Below, one piece after another: positions 1 through 6,266 of a stretch of 26,687 nucleotides of DNA (positions within the stretch are counted from its first letter, which is position 1; every line of letters begins with the position of its first letter). The notes beneath the pieces are model-generated. The model made no database searches and was not told the origin of the DNA. It saw only the letters and a list, made by a program, of their open reading frames with translations. The position numbers and the translations under genes were made by a program. The DNA is taken from positions 1 through 26,687 of the IMG/VR virus record IMGVR_UViG_3300043395_002028. The stretch is one strand, 5' to 3'. The DNA is from a virus.

Positions 1-494
1 CTCCAGTCGTTTCCGCCTTGGGTCATGTAGTACGTTATCTCTGCGTTTATTACTGGGTCAAACAATAATATGTTTGACTTTAATTCGAATTTCTCTTTAC
101 GATCAATGCCGAGATTTCCCAACATGTTAATCTGAAAAATTCCGTAGGAACTGTCTCCAGTATTCCTGTTGCCATTATATGCCATCGGGCGTCCATTAGA
201 CTCCGTCTTAGCAATGGCCCAAGCCTTTTTTAAGGCTACTCCTTCAAATCCAGTTGCCTTCAACAGATTTTTTAATTCTGTATCTGACAACATTTCTGAA
301 GGTTTGTATACAGTGTTGCTGAATTTTTCCAGCGTTTCTTTCTTCAGTTGTAGTTGTGTCTTGCTTGGTTCTACCACCAATGCCTGAGCCATTTGTACTG
401 GCTGAGGCTGGACACCAAATAGAAATAATGTTATCATTGCTATTGATGTCCAAGTATGAGCAACTTCGCTCACACGTTGTTTGATATTCTCCAT
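1..494 (-). CDS. Secreted lysozyme-like / SLT-type transglycosylase (partial, C-terminus beyond left edge)
   Basis: Peptidoglycan-cleaving enzyme by family resemblance; 164 residues are visible. Residues about 12-38 form a hydrophobic signal or anchor segment ending in AQA. Residues about 60-164 look like a lysozyme-like/SLT fold: KTESNG carries the expected catalytic Glu (E98), followed by the family motif SSYGIFQINM (about 115-124) and a late DPVINAEITYYM helix before a GG-DW end. Two ATGs are possible. The one at 494 lies 8 bases after AGGAGG, whereas the one at 500 is only 2 bases away, so 494 is preferred. It is the only leftward gene and has its own sigma70-like promoter, divergent from the glycosyltransferase. 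It could be an endolysin or a virion-associated lysin. The fold assignment is fairly firm, the role inferred. Confidence 0.82.
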   Translation of the reverse strand, partial: MENIKQRVSEVAHTWTSIAMITLFLFGVQPQPVQMAQALVVEPSKTQLQLKKETLEKFSNTVYKPSEMLSDTELKNLLKATGFEGVALKKAWAIAKTESNGRPMAYNGNRNTGDSSYGIFQINMLGNLGIDRKEKFELKSNILLFDPVINAEITYYMTQGGNDW

Positions 495-527
495 GGGCAT
501 TTCCTCCTATAGAGATAACGAACTATA

Positions 528-557
528 ATAATAACATTGTTTGATAATTGTTGTCAA
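528..557 (-). promoter_or_regulatory. Sigma70-like promoter for the lysozyme-like gene
   Basis: Reading the minus strand, TTGACA (552-557) is followed after 18 bases by TATTAT (528-533). The predicted start is near 521, giving a short leader with AGGAGG at about 503-508. This is the strongest promoter-like match in the divergent gap 495-577. Confidence 0.6.
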
Positions 558-577
558 GCTGGTTGACTAGGAATTAA

Positions 578-1582
578 ATGCATATATCTTATTACACAAT
601 TAAGGCGGGATTAAATCCAGCAGTAGGTTTTGGTTATGCTGGTCAAAATATTGTGCGTACATTACAAGAATTAGGACATAAAGTAGATTTTGCAAATCCT
701 AAAGCTGATTTCCAATTAAATTTTACACAACCACATCATTATAAATTACATAAGAATCAATATCAGATTGGTTATACTCCGTGGGAATCTACGAAGATCC
801 GTCCAGAATGGACAGAGCGTATGAATTTGTGTGATGAAATTTGGGCAACATCTGATTGGTGTGCAGATGTATATCGTAATAATGGAATAACTAAACCAAT
901 ATATGTTTATCCACATGGAATAGAATCTGTGTGGAAACCACTTAAAAGAATTGTTAGAGAAGGACAGCCATTAAAGTTTTTACATGTTGGCGAACCCGCT
1001 CCAAGAAAAGACGGGCAGGCAGTAGTAGATACTTTCATTAAACTATTTGGCAATAATCCAGACTATGAATTAACAATAAAATCAACTGGACCTCATACAA
1101 TTAGGTTATACGATAATGAGAATCTAACATTGCCAGAGCATAAGTATCATAATATTAAAGTAATAACAGAAGAATATTCAATAGACAGATTAGTAGATCT
1201 TTATCATTCCCACCATGTTTTAGTTTATCCATCATGGGGAGAAGGATTTGGATTTATTCCAATACAAGGATTAGCAACAGGCATGCCAGTTATAACTACT
1301 TATGATTGGGCACATTATAAAAAATTTGTTGGTCCATTAAAGTTAAAGTCAAGGTTTACAGATGCAGAAACAGAGGGAGTTCCTAAAGCAGTAGGAGATC
1401 CACATTTAGGAAGTTTTTATAAACCAGATATGGAACATTTAGAAGATCAAATGGTTTTTGCTGCAATGAATTATAAAGCTTTATCTGGTTATTACTTTGC
1501 TCAGTCAACTAAAATACATGAAGAATATAACTGGACTCAGTTGACTAAGAATGCATTTAAACATTTAGAAGAAAGATTCTAA
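578..1582 (+). CDS. GT4-type glycosyltransferase
   Basis: 334 residues, likely transferring a sugar from a nucleotide-sugar donor onto host surface glycan, virion protein or DNA. The acceptor cannot be told from sequence. The GT-B fold is supported by an N-terminal Rossmann half with a glycine-rich loop (about 16-22, GFGYAG), a linker near 112-120, and a C-terminal half opening with LHVGEPAPRKDGQ (about 135-147), which carries the phosphate-contacting basic residues. The segment GEGFGFIPIQGLATGMPVI (221-239) is the usual EX7E site, but its second Glu is Gln (E222...Q230). The start has only a weak upstream AGGA. Isoleucine is often coded by ATA, unlike the following reductase gene, hinting at a different origin or expression level. 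It lies between a divergent lysin and the reductase. Confidence 0.85.
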   Translation: MHISYYTIKAGLNPAVGFGYAGQNIVRTLQELGHKVDFANPKADFQLNFTQPHHYKLHKNQYQIGYTPWESTKIRPEWTERMNLCDEIWATSDWCADVYRNNGITKPIYVYPHGIESVWKPLKRIVREGQPLKFLHVGEPAPRKDGQAVVDTFIKLFGNNPDYELTIKSTGPHTIRLYDNENLTLPEHKYHNIKVITEEYSIDRLVDLYHSHHVLVYPSWGEGFGFIPIQGLATGMPVITTYDWAHYKKFVGPLKLKSRFTDAETEGVPKAVGDPHLGSFYKPDMEHLEDQMVFAAMNYKALSGYYFAQSTKIHEEYNWTQLTKNAFKHLEERF

Positions 1583-1588
1583 AACCTC

Positions 1589-1617
1589 TTCCCACATTAA
1601 TTAAAGTTTGGTAGAAT
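1589..1617 (+). promoter_or_regulatory. Possible extended -10 promoter for the ribonucleotide reductase
   Basis: TGGTAGAAT (1609-1617) is an extended -10 motif. A weak -35 (TTCCCA, 1589-1594) lies 17 bases upstream of TAGAAT. The predicted start is near 1624. The leader contains a small CCGC-AAG-GCGG hairpin just before a purine-rich GGAGAAGGAG site. Confidence 0.4.
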
Positions 1618-1674
1618 TGGTATCTATTCAATTTTTAAATTAACCGCAAGGCGGAGAAGGAGCTTTATCTCAAA

Positions 1675-3609
1675 ATGTCAAGAACTATTGAAAACCCCTA
1701 TGAAAACTTTATTGCATTATCTCGTTATGCACGTTGGTTGCCAGAAGATAATCGCAGAGAGACTTGGGGTGAAACAGTAGATCGTTATTTTGCGTTTATG
1801 TTAGATCACCTTTTTGCGAATCATTCTTATGAACCAGATTCAAAACTTGTAGAACAATTAAAGCAAGCAGTATACGATAGAAGTGTCATGCCATCAATGC
1901 GAGCAGTAATGACTGCAGGTGCTGCTCTTGATAGAGACCATGTTGCAGGATATAACTGCTCATTTGTTCCAGTAGATTCACCTCGTTCATTTGATGAAAC
2001 AATGTATATTCTTATGTGTGGTACAGGTGTTGGATTCTCTGTTGAATATAAGTATGTTAATAAACTTCCTGCCGTCCCAGAATCATTTGAAAAGTCTACA
2101 ACAGTAATTGTAGTTGAAGATTCAAAGAACGGTTGGGCAAAGGCTTACCGTGAACTCCTTGCTATGTTATGGGCTGGTCAGATTCCTTCAATTGATGTTT
2201 CAAAACTTCGTCCAGCAGGTGCACGTCTTAAGACTATGGGTGGCCGTTCATCTGGACCACAGCCGTTAGTGAATCTTTTTGATTTTACAATTGCAAAGTT
2301 CAAAGGTGCTGCAGGTCGTCAGTTGAAGCCTATTGAGGCTCACGATATAATGTGTAAGATTGGTGAAGTTGTAGTTGTTGGCGGAGTTCGTAGATCTGCA
2401 ATGATTTCTCTTTCTAATATTAACGATATTGAGATGGCAGCAGCAAAATCAGGTAACTGGTGGGAAAGCAATTCTCAACGAGCACTATCAAATAATTCAG
2501 TAGCATATTCTCGTAAGCCAGAAATGGAACAGTTTATTGCGGAATGGAAAAACCTGTATGACTCAAAATCAGGTGAGCGTGGCATATACAATGTTGCCGC
2601 TGCTCAAAAGCAAGCAGCAAGATGGGGACGTAGAGATCCAGAAATCCACTATGGAACTAACCCATGCTCAGAAATTATCCTTAGACCTTATCAGTTTTGT
2701 AATTTATCCGAAGTTGTAATTCGTGAAAACGATACCCCTAAGACGGTGGCAGAAAAAGTAAGACTAGCCACTATTCTTGGAACATGGCAATCAACTCTTA
2801 CGGACTTCAAATATCTTCGCAAAATCTGGAAAGACAATACAGAAGAAGAGCGTCTATTGGGGGTATCTCTAACTGGACAATTTGGCAATAAGTTTTTCTC
2901 AGGTAAAGAAGACTTGAAAAAGCTTGGAGAAACTCTAGACGGTCTACGTGAATATGCTAGGACTACAAATAAAGAAGAGGCTGGAAAGATTGGTATTCAA
3001 GAATCCGCCGCAATTACATGTGTTAAGCCTTCAGGAACAGTATCACAACTTGTAGGTGTTTCTTCAGGTATGCATCCTTGGCATTCACAGTATTATATTC
3101 GTACAGTTCGTGGAGATAAAAAAGATCCACTATCAACATTTCTTAAAGAGGTTGGAATTCCAGTAGAAGATGATTTTATGAAACCAACCGACACATACGT
3201 ATTCTCATTCCCAGTAAAAGCACCAGAAGGTGCTGTACTCAGAAATGACTTGACTGCAATCGATCATTTAAATACATGGCTTGTTTATCAACGAGCATGG
3301 TGTGAGCACAAACCTTCAATTACTGTATCTGTTCGTGATGACGAATGGATGGCAGTAGGCGCATGGGTATGGGAGCATTTTGATGAGGTGTCTGGAATTT
3401 CATTCCTACCATATTCAGACCACTCATATAAGCAGGCCCCCTATCAAGAAGTTACAGAAACAGAATATCTAGAACTTCTTTCTAAAATGCCTTCCAGTAT
3501 TCGTTGGGAAGATTTATCTTTCTACGAAACAGAGGATGGAACATCTGGAACACAAACTTTAGCCTGTACTTCAGATGGAAATTGTGAAATCGTAGACATT
3601 TCGGCATAA
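1675..3609 (+). CDS. nrdJ: Adenosylcobalamin-dependent (class II) ribonucleotide reductase, monomeric type
   Basis: Reduces ribonucleotides to deoxyribonucleotides for phage DNA synthesis, using vitamin B12 instead of an oxygen-dependent metal cofactor. At 644 residues it is shorter than the roughly 740-residue Lactobacillus enzyme. Visible hallmarks: GYNCSF (C95) and FCNLSE (C342) supply the redox cysteine pair; TNPCSEI (328-334) holds the thiyl-radical Cys C331 with N329 and E333; MCGTGVGFSVE (114-124) is the conserved phosphate/active-site loop; the C-terminal tail has C631 and C637 (C-x5-C), the expected shuttle pair. The start is the first ATG after a GGAGAAGGAG site, at a longish 12-base spacing. 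Class II enzymes are common in actinobacterial and cyanobacterial phages. ATA codons are very rare here, suggesting adaptation to high expression. Confidence 0.95.
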   Translation: MSRTIENPYENFIALSRYARWLPEDNRRETWGETVDRYFAFMLDHLFANHSYEPDSKLVEQLKQAVYDRSVMPSMRAVMTAGAALDRDHVAGYNCSFVPVDSPRSFDETMYILMCGTGVGFSVEYKYVNKLPAVPESFEKSTTVIVVEDSKNGWAKAYRELLAMLWAGQIPSIDVSKLRPAGARLKTMGGRSSGPQPLVNLFDFTIAKFKGAAGRQLKPIEAHDIMCKIGEVVVVGGVRRSAMISLSNINDIEMAAAKSGNWWESNSQRALSNNSVAYSRKPEMEQFIAEWKNLYDSKSGERGIYNVAAAQKQAARWGRRDPEIHYGTNPCSEIILRPYQFCNLSEVVIRENDTPKTVAEKVRLATILGTWQSTLTDFKYLRKIWKDNTEEERLLGVSLTGQFGNKFFSGKEDLKKLGETLDGLREYARTTNKEEAGKIGIQESAAITCVKPSGTVSQLVGVSSGMHPWHSQYYIRTVRGDKKDPLSTFLKEVGIPVEDDFMKPTDTYVFSFPVKAPEGAVLRNDLTAIDHLNTWLVYQRAWCEHKPSITVSVRDDEWMAVGAWVWEHFDEVSGISFLPYSDHSYKQAPYQEVTETEYLELLSKMPSSIRWEDLSFYETEDGTSGTQTLACTSDGNCEIVDISA

Positions 3610-3621
3610 AGGGTATATAAT
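3593..3621 (+). promoter_or_regulatory. Strong sigma70-like promoter for the holin-like gene
   Basis: TAGACA (3593-3598), a 17-base spacer and TATAAT (3616-3621) predict a start at about 3628. The -35 lies inside the last codons of the reductase gene. With the terminator at 3931-3960 it would give a discrete mRNA of about 330 bases. Confidence 0.7.
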
Positions 3622-3626
3622 AAATA

Positions 3627-3640
3627 TTGGGGAAACCCAA
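3627..3640 (+). promoter_or_regulatory. 5'-terminal GAAA-tetraloop hairpin in the leader
   Basis: TTGGG-GAAA-CCCAA forms a 5-bp stem closed by a GNRA tetraloop, placed exactly at the predicted 5' end of the mRNA. CCCA (3636-3639) can alternatively pair with TGGG (3647-3650). A hairpin at the very 5' end can protect an mRNA from decay; that role is inferred. Confidence 0.45.
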
Positions 3641-3678
3641 AATTCCTGGGCACAATGTCCAGAAATAAGGAGGATCTA

Positions 3679-3906
3679 ATGGCAAAAGAAGATCTCAACA
3701 ATGATGGAAAGGTAACAATGCAAGAGAAAATTCTAGCAGCGTTAGCAAGCTATGGACGTCACTTTTTAGGTGCAGCCATCGCTCTATATATGACTGGTAA
3801 CACAGACCCAGGAGATTTGATTAAAGGCGGAATCGCCGCATGTCTCCCAGTTATCTTGAAGGCACTCAATCCAAATGAGACAGCTTTCGGCTTCACAAAG
3901 AAGTAA
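3679..3906 (+). CDS. Small holin-like membrane protein with an EF-hand loop
   Basis: 75 residues from the ATG that follows AAGGAGG by 5 bases; the upstream in-frame ATG at 3655 has no ribosome site. Residues 5-16 (DLNNDGKVTMQE) match a canonical calcium-binding EF-hand loop: D5, N7, D9, G10, V12, E16. A hydrophobic helix follows (about 28-40, FLGAAIALYM) and then a second hydrophobic stretch (about 50-63), ending in a short basic tail. Small proteins of this build are often called holins in aquatic phages, so cytoplasmic-membrane insertion and a lysis role are plausible but unproven. It is transcribed alone, between its own promoter and a terminator, at the boundary between the metabolic genes and the fibre operon. 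Confidence 0.72.
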   Translation: MAKEDLNNDGKVTMQEKILAALASYGRHFLGAAIALYMTGNTDPGDLIKGGIAACLPVILKALNPNETAFGFTKK

Positions 3907-3930
3907 AATTTAATAAAGTAGTTAGGACGA

Positions 3931-3960
3931 CTCCTATGCTAGAATGAGCATAGGAGTTTT
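3931..3960 (+). terminator. Rho-independent terminator after the holin-like gene
   Basis: Perfect 10-bp inverted repeat CTCCTATGCT / AGCATAGGAG (3931-3940 and 3947-3956) with a 6-base loop, followed by TTTTCCTTTT. The loop carries TAGAAT preceded by TGC, which resembles an extended -10 promoter element. Confidence 0.85.
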
Positions 3961-3981
3961 CCTTTTAGGAGATTTTAGCAA

Positions 3982-4332
3982 ATGGCAGGACAAAAGAATT
4001 GGGAAGTGGATCAAAACACTACCTTCACATTTACTGTTGAATATAAAGACAACAGTGGTAGCCCCATTGATATTACTGGGTGCACAGCAAAAATGCAGGT
4101 CCGTGATACAAAAGGCGGAAGCAAATTAGCTTTCACACTTACATCACCTTCTACTGGTGGAATTACCGTAGATGGTCCAAATGGTAAATTAATCGTAAAA
4201 ATAACTCCAACACAAACTAATAAACTATTCTATCCAAAGTCTTCATATGACATTATGTTGACGGATACTAACTTGAATAAAATTAAATTACTTGAAGGAT
4301 TTATGACTTTGAGTAGATCGGTGACAATCTAA
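3982..4332 (+). CDS. BppU N-terminal-like small structural protein
   Basis: 116 residues, rich in beta strand. The pattern of a short N-terminal strand, a DITGCTAKMQVRD-type strand pair, a ...SPSTGGITVDGPNGKLIVKI turn region, ITPTQT, and a late YDIMLTDTN...LLEG strand pair matches the small Ig-like domain found at the N-terminus of phage baseplate upper proteins (BppU_N) and in many stand-alone fibre-region proteins. It is preceded by TTAGGAG and overlaps the next gene at TAATG, so the two are probably translationally coupled. Likely a connector or adaptor of the adhesion apparatus. The fold call is reasonable, the exact position in the virion unknown. Confidence 0.7.
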   Translation: MAGQKNWEVDQNTTFTFTVEYKDNSGSPIDITGCTAKMQVRDTKGGSKLAFTLTSPSTGGITVDGPNGKLIVKITPTQTNKLFYPKSSYDIMLTDTNLNKIKLLEGFMTLSRSVTI

Positions 4333-4790
4333 TGCCTATCATTAATAATAACGATAATCCAACAGTAGTAGTTACAGAACAAGTTAGTAAGGTTGTTATA
4401 AGTGCCCCTGGTCCTCAAGGTCCTCGTGGTAGAACAATTCTTAATGGAAATGGTGTTCCATCCAATAATCTTGGACTTGAGGGAGATTTCTATTATGACA
4501 AAAATACAACAAGGCTATATGGTCCTAAGCTAAATGACCTAACCTGGGATGGATCTACCAATTATCTTCTCAGTACTTCCACCCTTACATATCCGTTCTC
4601 AATATCTCAAGTTATAAATGCTGGATCCTACTGGTATCTTGAAATTACCCATAATATGGGCTATAACCCAAATGTTACCGTTAAGAACAGCGCTGGAGAC
4701 ATATTAGAAACAGGAATAGATTATAATAGTATTAATAAAATAACACTGACAATGGCTCAACCATTCGGTGGGACAGCGTACCTGTCTTAA
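4332..4790 (+). CDS. Short tail-fibre protein with collagen-like stub and C-terminal knob
   Basis: 152 residues. A beta-rich N-terminus is followed by a very short collagen-like stub (APGPQGPRGRT, about 30-40), then the fibre motif GDFYYDKNTTRLYGPK (about 51-66) that recurs as GQVYYDT and GDIYYNT in the next two fibre genes. The last 50 residues (ITHNMGYNPNVTVKN...) form a domain related to the C-terminus of the next fibre (VTHNLG...), probably a trimeric tip. The start ATG overlaps the upstream stop (TAATG). Likely a virion surface fibre, receptor unknown. Confidence 0.75.
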   Translation: MPIINNNDNPTVVVTEQVSKVVISAPGPQGPRGRTILNGNGVPSNNLGLEGDFYYDKNTTRLYGPKLNDLTWDGSTNYLLSTSTLTYPFSISQVINAGSYWYLEITHNMGYNPNVTVKNSAGDILETGIDYNSINKITLTMAQPFGGTAYLS

Positions 4791-4803
4791 AGGAGCAAAG
4801 TAA

Positions 4804-6003
4804 ATGGCAAGATTATTCGTAACTGATATCAATCTGAATAAGAATGAACTTCAGAATGCCAGAATTCAGGGACTAAGCTCAGCGCCTTCAGCTCCTGTAA
4901 CTGGTCAAGTTTATTATGATACATCAAACAATACGATGTATTACTACAATGGATTAGCATCACCAAACGGTCCATGGGTAGCAATGAATGCTTCAACAGA
5001 AGCAATTCAAGATATTATTGGTTCTACAATTGTTGGCGGAACTGGTATCACAGCAACATATGGTGATCCAGCTGGTACAGAAACAATTTCTATTACAAAT
5101 ACTGGTGTTACAGCTGGTTCATATGGGTCTCAAACTCAAATTCCAACCTTTACTGTTAACGCACAAGGTCAACTTACAGCTGCTGGAACAGTAAACGTAG
5201 CAACAGCACTTTCAATTTCTGGTGATACTGGAACAGATACAGTAAATCTACTTTCAGATACCCTAGCATTTGTTGGAACTGATCCAATTGATACAGCAAT
5301 TACAAATAATACTGTAACAATTTCTGCAAAAGATGCAACTACTACCACAAAGGGTGTGGCCTCTTTTGCCACAGCAGATTTTGATGTTACATCAGGTGCA
5401 GTTAGCATTAAAAATGTTAACCTTGGCACACAGACAACTGGTAATTATGTAGCTACAATTTCTGGAACAGCAAATGAGATTGAAGTAACTGGATCTGGAT
5501 CAGAAACAGCTGCAGTAACAATCGGTCTTCCAAATGACGTTTCAATTACTAACAACCTTACAGTTGGCGGAAACCTAAATGTAACTGGAACAATTAACTC
5601 TGTAAATACAACACAGGTTAATATTGTTGATAATAAGATCAATCTTAATACAGACTTTACAGGTTCACCAACAGCAGATGCTGGTATCCGTGTAGAGCGT
5701 GGAGATTCTGCAGATGTTGAAATTCTTTGGAATGAGACATCAGACAAGTGGACTCTTACAAATGATGGCACAAATTATCACGCAATCACACGTAAATATT
5801 CAACAACAGTAGGAAATGGTTCTCTAACATCTATCCCAGTAACTCATAATTTAGGAGTACGGGAAGTTGTAGTTAATGTCTATGATTCAGCAACATATGA
5901 CACAGTAGAGTGTGATGTTGTTAGAACTTCTACTTCAGTTGTTACACTAGGATTTACAGTAGCACCTGCTTCTGGAGCATATACGGTAGTTATCGTAGGT
6001 TAA
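4804..6003 (+). CDS. Tail fibre protein
   Basis: 399 residues. The N-terminus (about 1-60) has a virion-attachment look and the GQVYYDTSNNTMYYYNG motif. The shaft (about 70-300) is Thr/Ser/Gly/Val-rich with irregular beta-helix-like repeats and a typical VGGNLNVTGTINS segment. A region at about 275-340 (DNKINLNTDFTGSPTADAGI) is common in T4-like and cyanophage fibres. The C-terminal ~60 residues carry the HNLG-type knob shared with the preceding gene. A ribosome site AAGGAG lies 8 bases upstream. No ATA isoleucine codon was seen among about 27 Ile codons counted by eye, in strong contrast to the fibre at 6263-8218. Confidence 0.85.
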   Translation: MARLFVTDINLNKNELQNARIQGLSSAPSAPVTGQVYYDTSNNTMYYYNGLASPNGPWVAMNASTEAIQDIIGSTIVGGTGITATYGDPAGTETISITNTGVTAGSYGSQTQIPTFTVNAQGQLTAAGTVNVATALSISGDTGTDTVNLLSDTLAFVGTDPIDTAITNNTVTISAKDATTTTKGVASFATADFDVTSGAVSIKNVNLGTQTTGNYVATISGTANEIEVTGSGSETAAVTIGLPNDVSITNNLTVGGNLNVTGTINSVNTTQVNIVDNKINLNTDFTGSPTADAGIRVERGDSADVEILWNETSDKWTLTNDGTNYHAITRKYSTTVGNGSLTSIPVTHNLGVREVVVNVYDSATYDTVECDVVRTSTSVVTLGFTVAPASGAYTVVIVG

Positions 6004-6014
6004 GGAGGGCTTAA

Positions 6015-6266
6015 ATGTCTGTAAAAAGATTAGTCCCCTTACATGCAGTAGCATTATCTGCAAATCCACCAGATGCTCGTATTGGTGATATTTATTATAA
6101 TACTGTAGATGATAAGCTTAAGTATTATAATGGCACATCATGGTCAGATGTGGCTGGTGTAATTTCTGGAATATTAGAGCATGTTCATACTTATGATGGA
6201 GCAATATTTTCTGTAGAATCAGTTCAAGTTCCAGCTTCTGGCGTAATTGATGGAGGCACTCCATGA
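6015..6266 (+). CDS. Small fibre-associated protein
   Basis: 83 residues with the same GDIYYNTVDDKLKYYNGTSW motif that marks fibre attachment segments in neighbouring genes, but without a shaft. It could be a stand-alone adaptor or the detached N-terminus of a former longer fibre. It ends in an ATGA overlap with the next fibre gene, and its end carries that gene's GGAGG site, so the pair are co-translated. No enzymatic motif is visible. Confidence 0.65.
   Translation: MSVKRLVPLHAVALSANPPDARIGDIYYNTVDDKLKYYNGTSWSDVAGVISGILEHVHTYDGAIFSVESVQVPASGVIDGGTP

Noticed and set aside
3655-3678. Start of the holin-like gene at the ATG at 3655
   Set aside because: No ribosome site precedes it, while AAGGAGG is ideally placed for the ATG at 3679, and the extra residues resemble nothing.
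4416-4450. Collagen-like repeat in the 4332 gene
   Set aside because: Only two or three Gly-x-y triplets (PGPQGPRG); too short for a collagen fibre domain.
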